NCBI GenBank assembly: GCA_024072375.1
Contig: CP099617.1
Span: forward strand, 1,468,001 to 1,532,000
DNA: 64,000 nucleotides
Source of the DNA: Sphingomonadaceae bacterium OTU29LAMAA1
Lineage (GTDB): Bacteria > Pseudomonadota > Alphaproteobacteria > Sphingomonadales > Sphingomonadaceae
Reading direction: 5' to 3'
Below, piece after piece: positions 50,730 to 61,384 of this stretch. Numbering within the stretch: the stretch's first letter is position 1; each line of letters starts with the position of its first letter. The position numbers and the translations under genes were made by a program. The notes under the pieces were generated by a model that saw nothing but the letters and a program-made list of their open reading frames with translations, ran no database searches and was not told the origin of the DNA.

Positions 50730-51812
50730 TTATGCGCCCCTGCCCGTCCCTCTGATCGCCGCCTTCGCCCGCCATTCGCGCGCGCGCCACCACATAATCA
50801 CCCCGGTCACTGCGAGCGCCGCTGGCAAGACGCCGCCGAGGAAGATCACCATCTGCCAGACGATACCCATCCCGTCGCCGTCATGGATACGCCGCATCAG
50901 CCGCGCCGCACCCCCCGACTGGCGGGACGCGACCGCCACGGCGATGCCGCCATCGTCCGCGACCTTCACCGTCCCGCCGCCGGCATAGGTCACCGTCCAG
51001 TCGGGTGAGCGGGTCGTCGGCCAGGCGATGCTGCGGATCGCGCCGCGGCTTGCCGTCGCCGCGCGTTCGATGACGACACCGATCGGCTGAGCCGGATCGT
51101 CCAGCGCCTGCGCCCGCATCGCCGCGGCGCGATCGGGGCCACGTCCGCCGCCGAACACACCCGGAAAGCTGATCCATACGCCGGTCAGCGACAGCACGAA
51201 TAGCGGGACCGATATCCAGAAGCCCATCAGGAAATGGAGGTTCGTCTCGGTGTTGCGGTGCCGGCGCCAGCGCAATCCCTTCACCCACGCTCCGACCGTC
51301 GGCCACCACAGCCACAATCCGGTGAAGCTCGACACCAGCATCGCCACACCGATCCAACCGACGATCTGCCGCCCCACGCCCGGCACCTGCAAACTGCCGT
51401 GCAGCACATGAAGGAAGCGGACGACGCCCGAATTGCTTGGCGCGACCTGCAATATTCGCGCGGTCGGTGGGTCGAGGTAGACCATGGTGCGCACCGGCGG
51501 GCCACGACGACCTGTTGAAGCCCCGGCCGGCTGCGCGGCGATTGCGACCGGCCCGCCATCCCCGGGTATCGTCAGCTGCGATATACGATCGCCCGGTTTC
51601 AGCGCGGCGCGCGCGGCGGCGACATAGGTATCCGCTTCGAGTAGCGTGCTGCCTGTCACCGCATAGCGAGCCGGATTGACCATCCGGTCGAGCGCATCGT
51701 GCCAGACCAGCGCCGCCCCCGACAACGAAAGCGGTATGACGAGGATCGCCAGCGTCAGTCCGATCCACTTGTGAATTTGGAACCAGAGCTTCCGCCATGC
51801 CAGTCTGCTCAT
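50730..51812 (-). CDS. PepSY-associated transmembrane protein, probable ferric-siderophore reductase type
   Basis: Inner-membrane protein of 360 residues of the PepSY_TM family. The first span (IHKWIGLTLAILVIPLSLSG) with the conserved His, FLHVLHGSLQVPGVGRQIVG, GFWISVPLFVLSLTGVWISF and the C-terminal IVWQMVIFLGGVLPAALAVTG are typical. Members of this family next to TonB receptors are implicated in periplasmic or inner-membrane reduction of ferric siderophores. Last gene of the leftward receptor-hydroxylase-RHH-PepSY operon; ATG overlaps the RHH stop. Confidence 0.87.
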   Translation of the reverse strand: MSRLAWRKLWFQIHKWIGLTLAILVIPLSLSGAALVWHDALDRMVNPARYAVTGSTLLEADTYVAAARAALKPGDRISQLTIPGDGGPVAIAAQPAGASTGRRGPPVRTMVYLDPPTARILQVAPSNSGVVRFLHVLHGSLQVPGVGRQIVGWIGVAMLVSSFTGLWLWWPTVGAWVKGLRWRRHRNTETNLHFLMGFWISVPLFVLSLTGVWISFPGVFGGGRGPDRAAAMRAQALDDPAQPIGVVIERAATASRGAIRSIAWPTTRSPDWTVTYAGGGTVKVADDGGIAVAVASRQSGGAARLMRRIHDGDGMGIVWQMVIFLGGVLPAALAVTGVIMWWRAREWRAKAAIRGTGRGA

Positions 51813-52108
51813 CCGTCGCTCCCGTCCTCCGGGACTGGGGTCGCATGCAGGCCCTGTGCGGTCAATCGCGCGGCGAACAGCCAGCTGCGCAATGCGCTAG
51901 CGAGGTTGGGCGGTTCTTCCGCGGCGATACGGAGCACGTCGACCTGCGCGACCAGTGCCGACAGCGGCAATCCATGGGCGATCGCGGCCAGTTCCAGCGC
52001 CCGCCAGAACGCGGGTTCGAGGCTGATCGAGGTCTGATGGCCGGCGATGGTGATCGACCGCTTTACCGGTCCTTCGAACCCGAACGGCGGCGCTACGATC
52101 TCAGGCAT
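51809..52108 (-). CDS. Ribbon-helix-helix domain protein
   Basis: Protein of 99 residues whose central part ([40 protein letters not shown]) matches the ribbon-helix-helix family typical of alphaproteobacteria. It could be a small DNA-binding regulator. The start overlaps the hydroxylase stop by 8 nt and the stop overlaps the PepSY start (ATGA), so it is embedded in an iron-uptake operon. Confidence 0.8.
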   Translation of the reverse strand: MPEIVAPPFGFEGPVKRSITIAGHQTSISLEPAFWRALELAAIAHGLPLSALVAQVDVLRIAAEEPPNLASALRSWLFAARLTAQGLHATPVPEDGSDG

Positions 52109-52784
52109 CGGCCCAGCGGCGCAGCAGATTATGGTAGATGCCGGTCAGCCGGACCACCGCCGGATCGCCCTGCCCCTGCGTGGCGGCGACCGACTGGACC
52201 GCACCGTCGAGTTCGAACAGTGTCCGCCGCTCGCCGTCGTCGCGGACCATGGATTGCAGCCAGAAGAAAGACGCCGTTCGTACACCGCGCGTCACCGGCG
52301 TCACGCGATGCAGGCTGGAGGCGGGATACAGCACCAGATGGCCGGCGGGCAGCTTCACCGTCTGTGGCCCGAACTGGTCCTCGATCACCAGCTCGCCGCC
52401 ATCGTAGGCATCCGGGTCTTCGAGAAACAGGGTCGCCGACAGGTCCGACCGGATCCGGAATTCGGTGCCGCGCTGGATGCGGATCGCATTGTCGACGTGC
52501 AGGCCGAAATCCTGGCCGCCGGCATAGCGATTGAACAGCGGCGGAAACACCCTGAGCGGCAGCGCCGCCGCGAAGAACAGCGGGGACCGGCCGAGTGCAT
52601 CCAGCACCATGGCCGCCGCCTCGCGCGTCGCCGGCGCATCCTCCGGCAGTTGCTGATTGCGCTTGGCGAGCGCCGCCTGCGGACCGGACGTGACATTACC
52701 GTCCACCCAGTCCGCCGCGTCGATCAGCGCGCGCAGCCGGGCCACGCCATCGGCGTCGAGCACATCGGGTATCGCAATCAGCAT
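52101..52784 (-). CDS. piuC: PiuC/YbiX-type Fe(II)/2-oxoglutarate-dependent hydroxylase
   Basis: PKHD-type prolyl-4-hydroxylase-fold protein of 227 residues. Iron ligands are His and Asp in [11 protein letters not shown] and the distal His in [14 protein letters not shown]; the 2-oxoglutarate Arg is in [12 protein letters not shown]. Genes of this family regularly sit beside Fiu/PiuA-type catecholate receptors, as here. The reaction in vivo is not known. It follows the receptor gene by 53 nt, which hold a stable hairpin. Confidence 0.9.
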   Translation of the reverse strand: MLIAIPDVLDADGVARLRALIDAADWVDGNVTSGPQAALAKRNQQLPEDAPATREAAAMVLDALGRSPLFFAAALPLRVFPPLFNRYAGGQDFGLHVDNAIRIQRGTEFRIRSDLSATLFLEDPDAYDGGELVIEDQFGPQTVKLPAGHLVLYPASSLHRVTPVTRGVRTASFFWLQSMVRDDGERRTLFELDGAVQSVAATQGQGDPAVVRLTGIYHNLLRRWADA

Positions 52785-52804
52785 GTCATGGCTCGTCCGG
52801 TCTC

Positions 52805-52825
52805 CTCCCCGCCGGGGGCGGGGAG
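52805..52825. repeat. Intercistronic hairpin between receptor and hydroxylase genes
   Basis: CTCCCCGCC (52805-52813) / GGCGGGGAG (52817-52825), perfect 9-bp all-strong stem around GGG. Placed inside an operon, it could stabilise the receptor mRNA or attenuate downstream reading; it may also be a copy of a dispersed repeat. Confidence 0.55.
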
Positions 52826-52837
52826 AAGTAGCAGACT

Positions 52838-55342
52838 TCAGAAGCTGTAGAACAGGCTCAACACTGCCGAGCGCCCCTCGCCGGGTGCGGCCCAGCCGTT
52901 GTTGCGGATGCCGGTGTAGTATTTTTCGTTGGTGAAGTTCTGCACGTTGAGCTGCGCGGTCAGGCCGCCAGCAAAGCTGTAGGCCATATAGGCGCGGTGG
53001 ATCAGGTAATCGTCCGAACGATAGACCGGGGTCAACGTCGCCGCCGCGGTCAGCGGCGCAGCCAGCGCCGGATTGTTGAGCGCGAAGCTGCCCTGATAGG
53101 TCAGGCCATAGCCTACCTCGAGCCCGAACGGCAGCTTGTAGGTGGTGAACAGGCTACCCGAATGTTTCGGGGTCTGGATCAACTGGCTGTCGCGTTGCGG
53201 ATCGAGAACCGCCGTGTTGTTGCCGCACGGATTGGCCGTGGTGCTGGTATTCGGGCTGGTCAGGCAGCGGTCCGATACCGACTGCAGCACCTTGCTGTCG
53301 AGATAGGTATAATTGGCGAAGATCGTCCACGCGCGCGAGACGTTGCCCGAAGCACCGATCGCGATGCCGTCCACCCGGCTGCGGCCATCGAGCACCTGCG
53401 TCGTGGCTGGCAGCGCTGGGTCATTCGAGGTGACCCGGTAATTGGTGCGTTCGTTACGGAACACCGCTGCGGTCAGTTCCAGGCGACGGTTGAACAGCCC
53501 GGCCTTGATCCCCGCCTCGTAATTCTTGGCGGTTTCGGGTGCGACCTGACAGGGGTCGAACGTCACGTTCTGGCCGTTGACGACCGACGTTGTCGCCGCG
53601 CCGCAGCCTAGGCGCACCGTCGAGGAGGACGGTGTCCTGGCATTGCCGTAGCCGCCGTAGATGCTGACGTCCTTCACCGGATGGAACACCGCGCCGATGC
53701 GGTAGGAAAACAAACGTTCGTCGCTTCGCTGCGGCAGTTGTGCGGCGGCGGACACCTGCGTCGACCCCGGGGGTACGATCGTCAGCGGCAGCGTGCGGAA
53801 GCGGGCCTGCTGCGTTTCCCACCGGACGCCGCCGTTCAGCTCGAAATAGCGACCGAGTTCCAGCGTATCGAACAGATAGACCGCGACGTTGGTGGTTTCC
53901 GCCCTGGACTGCGCGGTGACGGTGCGGTTGACCGGGCCGGTGTAGACGGTGTCCGGGTTGCTGATCGCGATCGGCGGCAGCACCAGCGCCTGTCCCGCCG
54001 TGTTGCGGATCAGCGATGCCGAGGTGATCGCATAATCCTCGACCGACGCCGACATGCCGACATTGGCGACGTTGCGGATGCCGCCCTTCTCGCCTGTCTC
54101 GAACCGGATATCGGTCTGGTTGACGAGCAGCTGGTTCTCCTGATCGCGGACGAGGCCGCGCGGACCGTTGGGCTGGAACGTGCCGGGCGCTACGGTCAGC
54201 ACGAGCGGATTGGCTGCGGTACGGAAGACGCCGGCTGAATCGACGACGTTGGTCAACGATGCGGTGCACGCGCCTCCCGTCGGGGAGCGATTGGTGGCAG
54301 CAAGGCAGTACGTCCCCTGTGGTGCGCTGGTGACGCTATACTGGCCGACGCGCTGCCAGCGGGTCAGATTGCGGACCGACAGTTGCTCGTTGACCTGATG
54401 CCGGAACGTCGCGGTGAAGCGATCGACTGTCGTATCCTGCCGGTCGAGGTTGCGGATGCCAAAATAGTCGCTGCGGTCGACGCCGGGGATTTCACCGTCG
54501 AACAACGCGTTCTTGTAATAGGGCACGCCATAGATCGGCGTGTTGCGATCCTCCTGATGGACATAGGCGAGCGTCAGGCTGGTGGGTCCGTCGATGCCGA
54601 TCGTCACCGACGGTGCGATGCCCCAGCGCTTGTACTTCTCGACATCACGACCGGGCACGTCGTTGCGGTGATAGGCGCCGTTCAGGCGCACCGCGACGTT
54701 GTCGCCGATGCGGCGGTTGGCGTCGATCGCACCCCGATAATATTCGTCCGTGCCGACCGATCCCTGGATGATCGTCAGATCCTCGGCGCGCGGTTCCTTG
54801 GTGACGAGATTGATCGTACCGCCGACGCTACCCGATCCGTTGAAGACCGAATTGGCGCCGTTGTAGACCTCGATCTGCTGGATATTGAACGGATCGGTGC
54901 GGCTATATTGCGCGCTGTCGCGGATGCCGTCGACGGTGATGTCGTTGCTGGCGGAATAGCCGCGCAGGTTGATGCTGTCGCCATAGCCGCCGCCACCTTC
55001 GCCCGCACCAAAGGTGATGCCGGGGATCGTCTGGAGCGCGTCGCGGAGGGTCTGAAGGTTCTGCTTGCGGATCACCTGATCGGAGATGACGGTGATCGTC
55101 TGCGGCGTATCGATGATCGCGCTGGTCGCCTTGGGACTCTCGACGACCGCCACGGCGGCCTCGCCCTTGCCGTTGACGACGATCTCGTCACGCTCGACGG
55201 ACCGCTTCGCATCCTGTGCCTGCTGATCGGCGATCGCCTTCGCGCGCTCGGCTGCGGTTGCCGGCGCCGTGTCTGCTGCCATGGCAGGCGCGGACGCGAT
55301 GAAGCCGACGCACGACAGTGCGATGAAATGCGATTTGGTCAT
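52838..55342 (-). CDS. TonB-dependent catecholate siderophore receptor (Fiu-like)
   Basis: Outer-membrane receptor of 834 residues. Signal peptide ([22 protein letters not shown]), TonB-box-like DEIVVNG near residue 52, plug domain (about 70-195; [53 protein letters not shown]) and a 22-strand barrel ending in the aromatic C-terminus SLFYSF. Clustering with PiuC and a PepSY protein, and plug-domain resemblance, point to the Fiu/PiuA group for monomeric catechol or catecholate-type iron complexes. A Fur-box-like site lies 32-50 nt upstream. First gene of a four-gene operon. Confidence 0.92.
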   Translation of the reverse strand: MTKSHFIALSCVGFIASAPAMAADTAPATAAERAKAIADQQAQDAKRSVERDEIVVNGKGEAAVAVVESPKATSAIIDTPQTITVISDQVIRKQNLQTLRDALQTIPGITFGAGEGGGGYGDSINLRGYSASNDITVDGIRDSAQYSRTDPFNIQQIEVYNGANSVFNGSGSVGGTINLVTKEPRAEDLTIIQGSVGTDEYYRGAIDANRRIGDNVAVRLNGAYHRNDVPGRDVEKYKRWGIAPSVTIGIDGPTSLTLAYVHQEDRNTPIYGVPYYKNALFDGEIPGVDRSDYFGIRNLDRQDTTVDRFTATFRHQVNEQLSVRNLTRWQRVGQYSVTSAPQGTYCLAATNRSPTGGACTASLTNVVDSAGVFRTAANPLVLTVAPGTFQPNGPRGLVRDQENQLLVNQTDIRFETGEKGGIRNVANVGMSASVEDYAITSASLIRNTAGQALVLPPIAISNPDTVYTGPVNRTVTAQSRAETTNVAVYLFDTLELGRYFELNGGVRWETQQARFRTLPLTIVPPGSTQVSAAAQLPQRSDERLFSYRIGAVFHPVKDVSIYGGYGNARTPSSSTVRLGCGAATTSVVNGQNVTFDPCQVAPETAKNYEAGIKAGLFNRRLELTAAVFRNERTNYRVTSNDPALPATTQVLDGRSRVDGIAIGASGNVSRAWTIFANYTYLDSKVLQSVSDRCLTSPNTSTTANPCGNNTAVLDPQRDSQLIQTPKHSGSLFTTYKLPFGLEVGYGLTYQGSFALNNPALAAPLTAAATLTPVYRSDDYLIHRAYMAYSFAGGLTAQLNVQNFTNEKYYTGIRNNGWAAPGEGRSAVLSLFYSF

Positions 55343-55373
55343 GTAGATCCCCTTTGTCGAAGGGGCGCTTAAT

Positions 55374-55392
55374 GCGAATGATTATCATCGTC
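55374..55392 (-). promoter_or_regulatory. Fur box
   Basis: On the coding strand the 19-mer GACGATGATAATCATTCGC matches the classical 19-bp Fur consensus (GATAATGATAATCATTATC) at 15 of 19 positions, including the central TGATAATCATT. It lies 32-50 nt before the receptor start, so iron repression of the operon is expected. Confidence 0.7.
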
Positions 55393-55396
55393 AACG

Positions 55397-56500
55397 CTAT
55401 TGAGAGTCACACGCAGAAAAGTTCCGGCCGATGCGACATGCGGAGAGTTCGGTTACCAGTGTTGCGACGAGATCGGCGGTCGGTACGCTGCGTACGAGCG
55501 GTGCACCTTGCCCCGCCCATTGTGCACCGAAGCCCTGTTCTCCCGTGGCTCGCGCGGCTGCATGCAGCGCCTTGCCGGCATCATAGGCGATCGGATAATC
55601 CGGCGGCCGGTGATTGCCGACTCTGCCGTCCAGCGCGGTGAAGCGATTGGCGAGCGCACGGGCGGGGCGACCGGAGATCAGCGACGTCATCACCGTATGC
55701 CACGCAGCGGGTCCGGTCAGCGCTGCGCGATAGGCTTCGTCGGCGGCGGATTCGGGACACCCGACGAACGCCGTGCCGAGCTGTGCGGCCACCGCACCCA
55801 GATCGAGGGCAGCGGCGATACCGGCACCGTCCATGATGCCACCGGCCGCGATCACGGGCAGACGCGTCGCGCGCACCAGCAGGCGGGTCAGCGTCATCGT
55901 GCCGAGCGCATCGTCCGGCGCATCGGGATCGAACATGCCGCGGTGGCCGCCTGCCTCGATTCCCTGCGCGACGATGGCGTCGATGCCGGCGGCCTCAATC
56001 GCCTGCCCCTCCGCCACGCTGGTCGCCGTGGCGAGAAGCAAGACGCCGCGCCCGCGTAATGCTGTGATCGTGTCAGCGGGCGGTAGCCCGAAGTGGAAAC
56101 TGACGACCGGCGGCGCGGCTTCGACCAGTAGCGCCAGCATGGCGGGATCATCTGCAAAGCTGGGGTAGATCGCGCGCAATTCCGCCGGCGGCTCCGCGCC
56201 GAATGCCGCGAATTGCGGTGCAAGCCACGACAGCCACCGGGCTTCCCGCTCACGATCGACCCGTGGGGTCGGATGCACGAACAGGTTGACGTTGAACGCG
56301 CGGTCGGTGTGGTCGCGTACCGAGGCGATCGTCGCCGCAGCCTCGGTCACCCCAGCGGCGCCCAACGCGATCGATCCGAGTCCGCCGGCATTCGACACTG
56401 CCGCAGCCATGGTCGGCGTGGACACTCCTGCCATCGGCGCCTGCACGATCGGCAGGACAACCCCGATGCGGTCGAGCAACGGCGCGGTCGTACCGCTCAT
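55397..56500 (-). CDS. Nitronate monooxygenase family (2-nitropropane dioxygenase-like)
   Basis: FMN TIM-barrel protein of 367 residues: [20 protein letters not shown] at the N-terminus, [29 protein letters not shown] with the conserved His, and [17 protein letters not shown]. This is the class I nitronate monooxygenase fold, oxidising propionate 3-nitronate or alkyl nitronates; related enoyl-ACP-reductase-like enzymes cannot be excluded. Its start overlaps the cobT stop (ATGA), so it is the last gene of the cobS-tlde1-cobT run. The Fur box of the next operon begins right after its stop. Confidence 0.87.
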   Translation of the reverse strand: MSGTTAPLLDRIGVVLPIVQAPMAGVSTPTMAAAVSNAGGLGSIALGAAGVTEAAATIASVRDHTDRAFNVNLFVHPTPRVDREREARWLSWLAPQFAAFGAEPPAELRAIYPSFADDPAMLALLVEAAPPVVSFHFGLPPADTITALRGRGVLLLATATSVAEGQAIEAAGIDAIVAQGIEAGGHRGMFDPDAPDDALGTMTLTRLLVRATRLPVIAAGGIMDGAGIAAALDLGAVAAQLGTAFVGCPESAADEAYRAALTGPAAWHTVMTSLISGRPARALANRFTALDGRVGNHRPPDYPIAYDAGKALHAAARATGEQGFGAQWAGQGAPLVRSVPTADLVATLVTELSACRIGRNFSACDSQ

Positions 56501-58323
56501 GGCGTGTCGAACAGCGCCGCCAGTTGCTCTATGATCGTGCCGCCCAGTTGCTCGGCATCCATGATCGTCACCGCGCGGGCATAATAGCGCGTTACATCGT
56601 GGCCGATGCCGATCGCAACCAGTTCGACCGGCGACTTACCCTCGATCCAGCCGATCACCTGCCGCAGATGGCGCTCCAGATAGCTGCCCGAATTGACTGA
56701 CAGGGTCGAATCGTCGACCGGCGCGCCGTCGCTGATGACCATCAGGATGCGGCGCTCTTCGGGGCGCGCCATCAGGCGGGCGTGCGCCCATAACAGCGCC
56801 TCGCCGTCGATGTTTTCCTTCAGCAGCCCTTCGCGCATCATCAGGCCAAGGTTGGTGCGTGCACGCCGCCACGGTTCGTCCGCCTTCTTGTAGACGATGT
56901 GGCGGATATCGTTGAGCCGCCCCGGCTGTGGCGGGCGTCCGGCCGCAAGCCACGTCTCGCGCGCCTGCCCGCCCTTCCATGCCCGCGTGGTGAAGCCGAG
57001 GATCTCGCTTTTCACGCCGCAACGTTCCAGCGTGCGGGCAAGGATGTCGGCACTGATCGCGGCGATGCCGATCGGGCGGCCGCGCATCGATCCGCTATTG
57101 TCGATCAGCAGCGTCACCACGGTGTCGCGGAAATCGGTCTCGCGCTCGATCTTGTAGCTCAGCGACTGGCCAGGGGTGACGACGACGCGGGCGAGGCGCG
57201 CGGCATCGAGCATGCCTTCGTCCTGATCGAAGTCCCACGAACGAGACTGCTGCGCCATCAACCGACGCTGCAAGCGGTTGGCGAGCTTGGACACCGCCGA
57301 TTGCAGATGCGCGAGCTGCTGGTCGAGATAGCCGCGCAGGCGAGCTAGTTCATCGGCGTCGCACAGGTCGGTCGCCGCGACGACCTCGTCGAATTGCGTC
57401 GTCCACGGCTTGTATTCGAACTGCGGCATGAAGTCGCTGTTCGGGCGATTGGGGCGGACCGGCTGCATCCCCTCATCGCCGTCGTCACCGGGTTCGCCGT
57501 CGAGATCGTCCATCGATTCGTCGCCGAATTCCTGGCCCTCGCCCTCGTCGCTGTCCGATTCCTGCGCCTCGCCGCGGGCATCGACTTCGCCATCGCCCTG
57601 CGCGGCCTGATCGTCGTCGCCTTCCTCGCTTTCGTCCTGCTGCTGTTCGTCGCTGCCCTCATCCTCCGAGCCGCCGTCGTCGGCGTTTTCGGGCAGGATC
57701 TCGCCCTCGACCAGTTCGAGGTCTTCGAGCATCTTCATCGCGAGCGACTGGAACGCACGTTGGTCGTCGAGGGCGAGGTTGAGCGCCGACAGGTCGGTGC
57801 GCTCGTCGATCCATTCACGCACCAGCGCCAGACCGGGTGCGGCGGCGGCCGGCGATTCGATCCCGGTCAGTTTTTCCCGCACCAGCAGCGACAGCGCCGT
57901 CGACAGCGGGACTTCCTCGCGAGTGCGGGCGCGAGTGATCGGGTCGGCCCGCAATCGAACGTCGAGCGCGTGTGCCAGATTTTCGGAGATACCCGCATAG
58001 CCGCGGCTACCCAGCGCCTCGACCCGCGCGGTTTCGACCGCGTCGAATACGGCGCGCGCGACGGCTTCCGGCGGCGCCGCCTTCAGGTGCATCGCGATAT
58101 CGTGATGCCGCAATCGCAACGCGAAGCCATCGGCGAATCCGCGCGCCTCCGCGACCTGCTCAGCGGGCAGTGCGCGTGCGGGCATCGGCACCTTGATATG
58201 CTTGCCGCTTTGCGTCGGCGCGTCGGCGGTGAACGCCAGTTCCACCTCAGGCTCCTCCGCGATTGCACGCGCCGTGCCGGCAAGGACGGCCTTGAACCGG
58301 TCGAGAGGGGTTTCGTTCGCCAT
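56497..58323 (-). CDS. cobT: Cobaltochelatase subunit CobT
   Basis: Large von Willebrand-A subunit (608 residues) of the aerobic cobaltochelatase, partner of the AAA+ CobS. A very acidic linker (about 215-300: runs of Asp/Glu/Gln/Ser) separates the N-terminal helical part from the C-terminal VWA domain, whose MIDAS motif is [28 protein letters not shown] and the terminal QLAALFDT complete the family pattern. CobN is not in the window, so use in cobalamin synthesis cannot be confirmed. Its ATG shares one base with the stop of the small membrane-protein gene (TAATG). Confidence 0.94.
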   Translation of the reverse strand: MANETPLDRFKAVLAGTARAIAEEPEVELAFTADAPTQSGKHIKVPMPARALPAEQVAEARGFADGFALRLRHHDIAMHLKAAPPEAVARAVFDAVETARVEALGSRGYAGISENLAHALDVRLRADPITRARTREEVPLSTALSLLVREKLTGIESPAAAAPGLALVREWIDERTDLSALNLALDDQRAFQSLAMKMLEDLELVEGEILPENADDGGSEDEGSDEQQQDESEEGDDDQAAQGDGEVDARGEAQESDSDEGEGQEFGDESMDDLDGEPGDDGDEGMQPVRPNRPNSDFMPQFEYKPWTTQFDEVVAATDLCDADELARLRGYLDQQLAHLQSAVSKLANRLQRRLMAQQSRSWDFDQDEGMLDAARLARVVVTPGQSLSYKIERETDFRDTVVTLLIDNSGSMRGRPIGIAAISADILARTLERCGVKSEILGFTTRAWKGGQARETWLAAGRPPQPGRLNDIRHIVYKKADEPWRRARTNLGLMMREGLLKENIDGEALLWAHARLMARPEERRILMVISDGAPVDDSTLSVNSGSYLERHLRQVIGWIEGKSPVELVAIGIGHDVTRYYARAVTIMDAEQLGGTIIEQLAALFDTP

Positions 58324-58589
58324 TAGTTCCGTATTTCCGTCGGCCGGACCGTGCCGCGCCGCCTGCCAAAGAGCGTGACGATCGCCACTGCTGCGCAAAA
58401 CGCCACAACGAAGCACAGGATCATGAAGAGATCCTCCGTATCCTCGATACCCAACCCGCCCAGCCGGCCCGACAGCGCACTGACAGCCAACCCGACGCTT
58501 TCAGGCCAGTGGATACGACCGAGCACCCAGGCGATCGCCAGCGTCAGCGCCGCGATCGCTGCGCCACGCGCTATTCGGCCTCGTATCAC
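58323..58589 (-). CDS. Small two-span membrane protein, coupled to the Tlde1-like gene
   Basis: Protein of 88 residues with two hydrophobic helices ([18 protein letters not shown], about 7-24; and [20 protein letters not shown], about 54-73) separated by a ~30-residue polar loop ([18 protein letters not shown]) that by the positive-inside rule would face the periplasm. No family recognised. Its ATG overlaps the stop of the Tlde1-like gene and its stop overlaps cobT. The combination with a Tlde1-like gene raises the possibility of an immunity-type partner. Confidence 0.65.
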   Translation of the reverse strand: MIRGRIARGAAIAALTLAIAWVLGRIHWPESVGLAVSALSGRLGGLGIEDTEDLFMILCFVVAFCAAVAIVTLFGRRRGTVRPTEIRN

Positions 58590-59068
58590 GACACGACGAT
58601 CGTGCCATAGGCACGCCCGCCACCTTTCGGAATGGCGATCGTCTGCCCGTTACGCAATGCGGCGGCGAGACGCGTGAAATCGGCCAGACGTTGCAGCGTA
58701 ACGCAGCCTTCGCTGATACCGAGCGGGCCGACCGGATGCAGCCGGAACTCGCCGCGACGGACATGCCCGACGAAGGTCTCGTCATCCAGTCGGCCGTCAT
58801 CGCGAAGCAAGGCGAACCAGCTGGAATGATCGATGCCCGACCACGTATCCTTGACGAAATCGCGCAGCCAGCCGAGCCGCCCACCGCTTTCGCGATCGAC
58901 GATGTAGTAGCTGCCGGGCGGCAATGGCCCGATCTTCGCGACGCCCACACCCTTCGGATCGTTGCGCCAGCGTCCAGAGCCCGAGAAGGCGGCGAAGCTC
59001 CCGACACCCGGCGCCACCAGCGTCGACATCGCCCGGCTGTTGAGCGCGAAGGTGCAGGCGATCGCCAC
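58586..59068 (-). CDS. Tlde1-like (DUF2778) L,D-transpeptidase-fold protein
   Basis: Protein of 160 residues matching the DUF2778/Tlde1 family: TFALNSRAMSTLVAPGVGSF, FSGSGRWRNDPKGVGVAKIG, PLPPGSYYIVDRESGG and the active-site segment FRLHPVGPLGISEGCVTLQR with His and catalytic Cys. Salmonella Tlde1 is a T6SS effector that acts on peptidoglycan tetrapeptides by L,D-carboxypeptidase and exchange activity. No signal peptide is seen here. It begins 3 nt after the cobS stop. No T6SS genes lie in the window, so an effector role is inference; a housekeeping wall-remodelling role is the alternative. Confidence 0.82.
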   Translation of the reverse strand: MAIACTFALNSRAMSTLVAPGVGSFAAFSGSGRWRNDPKGVGVAKIGPLPPGSYYIVDRESGGRLGWLRDFVKDTWSGIDHSSWFALLRDDGRLDDETFVGHVRRGEFRLHPVGPLGISEGCVTLQRLADFTRLAAALRNGQTIAIPKGGGRAYGTIVVS

Positions 59069-59071
59069 GCG

Positions 59072-60076
59072 TCAGGCCTTCCCTACCACGCTTTCGGGCA
59101 AGTCCTTGCCGAAGACGCGCTGGTAATATTCCGCGACCAGCGGGCGTTCGTTCTCGTCGCACTTGTTGAGGAATGACAGGCGAAACGCGAAGCCCACGTC
59201 GCCGAAGATCAGCGTGTTCTGCGCCCAGGTAATGACGGTGCGCGGGCTCATCACGGTCGAGATGTCGCCGTTGATGAAGCCCTTGCGCGTCATGTCGGCA
59301 ACGCGGACCATGTTGTCGACGGTCTTCTTGCCTTCCGGCTTGTCGTATTCACCGGATTTGGCGAGCACGATCTGCGATTCGATGGCGGCGGGCAGGTAGT
59401 TGAGCGTGACCACGATGTTCCAGCGATCCATCTGACCCTGGTTGATCTGCTGCGTGCCGTGATACAATCCGCTGGTATCGCCCAGGCCGACCGTGTTGGC
59501 GGTGGCGAACAGGCGGAACCACGGGTTCGGCCGGATGACGCGGTTCTGGTCGAGCAACGTCAGCTTGCCCTCCGTCTCCAGCACGCGCTGGATCACGAAC
59601 ATCACGTCGGGACGGCCCGCATCATATTCGTCGAACACCAGCGCGGTCGGCGTCTGCAACGCCCATGGCAGCAGGCCTTCGCGGAATTCCGTCACCTGCT
59701 GACCGTCGCGCAACACGATCGCGTCGCGGCCGATCAGGTCGATGCGGCTGATGTGCGCGTCAAGGTTGATGCGGATGCACGGCCAGTTGAGGCGCGCCGC
59801 CACCTGTTCGATGTGGCTCGACTTGCCGGTGCCGTGATAGCCCTGCACCATCACGCGGCGGTTGTGCGCGAAGCCCGCCAGCACCGCCATCGTGGTGTCC
59901 GGGTCGAATACATAGGCGGGGTCGAGGTCGGGGACGCGCTCGTCCGCCTCGCTGAAGGCAGGGACCTGCATGTCGCTGTCGATCCCGAACAGGTCGCGCA
60001 CGCCAACCATTTTGTCGGGGGCGTCCATGATCGTCGTTTCGCGGCTGTCTGGCTGGGTGTTCGGGATATCGGTCAT
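59072..60076 (-). CDS. cobS: Cobaltochelatase subunit CobS (AAA+ ATPase)
   Basis: MoxR-like AAA+ ATPase of 334 residues, partner of CobT. Walker A is [17 protein letters not shown], Walker [30 protein letters not shown] is the sensor 1 region. The N-terminus ([20 protein letters not shown]) matches CobS. ATG 60076 is used. First gene of the leftward cobS-tlde1-membrane-cobT-NMO operon. Confidence 0.95.
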   Translation of the reverse strand: MTDIPNTQPDSRETTIMDAPDKMVGVRDLFGIDSDMQVPAFSEADERVPDLDPAYVFDPDTTMAVLAGFAHNRRVMVQGYHGTGKSSHIEQVAARLNWPCIRINLDAHISRIDLIGRDAIVLRDGQQVTEFREGLLPWALQTPTALVFDEYDAGRPDVMFVIQRVLETEGKLTLLDQNRVIRPNPWFRLFATANTVGLGDTSGLYHGTQQINQGQMDRWNIVVTLNYLPAAIESQIVLAKSGEYDKPEGKKTVDNMVRVADMTRKGFINGDISTVMSPRTVITWAQNTLIFGDVGFAFRLSFLNKCDENERPLVAEYYQRVFGKDLPESVVGKA

Positions 60077-60185
60077 CGTTATCGGGGCACCATTCGGGCT
60101 GGGGCGAGTGTCTAGCGACCCCTCCCAACGCGCGAAGCGAGCGAACGGCGCAACGGATATGCAGTGGAAACGGATCGCCCCGCCG

Positions 60186-60878
60186 TCAAGCCGCCGCGGG
60201 CGCGATCTTGGCTGGCAGCGCGAACAGATCGGCGAACCGTTCGGCCAGCGCGCGGTCGCCGCTCAAGCGCAGCGATCCATCCGCCTCGGCCTCCGCCAGC
60301 GGTCGCTTGACGTAGATCCACACCGCCAGCGACGTCGGATCGGTGTCGATCACCACGTCAGCATCCGCCGGCTCTGCACGCGCGATCGTCAGCGCTCCGC
60401 GCTCCAGCCGCGCGAGGAAGCGGTCGCCGGCCAGCAGGAACCCGATCGTCATCGCCAGATCGCCGGACTTCGGCCCATCGATCATCGTGCGCAGCGAAAG
60501 CATCGCCGACGCGGGCGAGAACGGCCGCGTCGGGTCGTGCAGCGGCGAACGCGTCGCCCAGCGCCCCATCGTCTGCAACACCGGTTCGATTTCGTAACCC
60601 CAAGGGGTCAATTCGTAGACCTGCACCGACGCGGGCGACGGCAACATGCGACGGACGAGCATGCCGCCCGCCTCCAGTCCGTCGAGCCGCTGGGTCAGCA
60701 CGTTGGCACTGATCCCGTTCAAATGCGCCTTGATCTCGCCAAAGCGGCGCGGCCCGAACATCAGTTCGCGCAGGATCAGCAGCGACCAGCGTTCGCCGAC
60801 GAATTCCAGCGCCATCGCGGTTCCGCAGGCATCGTCGTACCATCGCCTGTCGACCTTGGTTACTTTTTCTGACTTCAT
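60186..60878 (-). CDS. HxlR-type winged-helix regulator with C-terminal sterol-carrier-like region
   Basis: Regulator of 230 residues. The N-terminal HxlR domain (about 10-105) has [40 protein letters not shown] and [20 protein letters not shown]. The C-terminal ~110 residues ([45 protein letters not shown]) look like the SCP2-like extension seen in some HxlR proteins and may bind a lipophilic ligand. Divergent from the VOC-GST-DUF1428-VOC-SRPBCC operon, which it probably controls; the gap is 65 nt. Confidence 0.88.
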   Translation of the reverse strand: MKSEKVTKVDRRWYDDACGTAMALEFVGERWSLLILRELMFGPRRFGEIKAHLNGISANVLTQRLDGLEAGGMLVRRMLPSPASVQVYELTPWGYEIEPVLQTMGRWATRSPLHDPTRPFSPASAMLSLRTMIDGPKSGDLAMTIGFLLAGDRFLARLERGALTIARAEPADADVVIDTDPTSLAVWIYVKRPLAEAEADGSLRLSGDRALAERFADLFALPAKIAPAAA

Positions 60879-60943
60879 AGTTGCTTTATGTAAGCATCCG
60901 GCGCATCCATTGCCAGAGACGATTCGGAGAGGAAGCGTTCGCC

Positions 60944-61384
60944 ATGCCAAAGATGATCTTCGTGAACCTGCCGGTGCGCGATGTCGCCATCGCCACCGAT
61001 TTCTACACGGCGCTGGGGTTCGAGAAGAATCCGATGTTCTCGAACGAACGGGGATCGTCGATGACATGGTCCGATAGCATCGCCGTCATGCTGCTGGACC
61101 ACGCCTTCTACGCGACCTTTACCGATAAGCAGATCATCGATGCCCGCACGCAGAGCGGTGCACTGCTGGCGCTGTCGTTCGACGACCGCGCGGCGGTGGA
61201 TGCGATCACCGAAGCCGCACTAGGCGCGGGCGGGCGCGAGCTGCACGATCCCGAGGATCACGGCTTCATGTACAGCCGCGCGTTCGAGGATCCGGACGGG
61301 CATGGCTGGGGACCGTTCCACATGGACATGGCCGCCGCCGAACAGGCGATGCGCCAGCCGGCAGATCAGGCGGCGACGTCATGA
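60944..61384 (+). CDS. VOC-family protein
   Basis: Glyoxalase-fold protein of 146 residues: MIFVNLPVRDVAIATDFYTA, LGFEKNPMFSNERGSSMTW, FDDRAAVDAITEAALGAGG and FEDPDGHGWGPFHMDM. The metal-ligand His of classical glyoxalases is replaced by Asn in the first motif, as in the PhnB-like group, so it may not bind metal in the usual way. First gene of the operon. Stop overlaps the GST start (ATGA). Confidence 0.85.
   Translation: MPKMIFVNLPVRDVAIATDFYTALGFEKNPMFSNERGSSMTWSDSIAVMLLDHAFYATFTDKQIIDARTQSGALLALSFDDRAAVDAITEAALGAGGRELHDPEDHGFMYSRAFEDPDGHGWGPFHMDMAAAEQAMRQPADQAATS

Noticed and set aside
55343-55396. Cobalamin riboswitch before the TonB receptor
   Set aside because: Only 54 nt lie between the receptor start and the preceding stop, and they contain a Fur box and no B12-box-like sequence. 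The receptor is of catecholate type and not BtuB-like.
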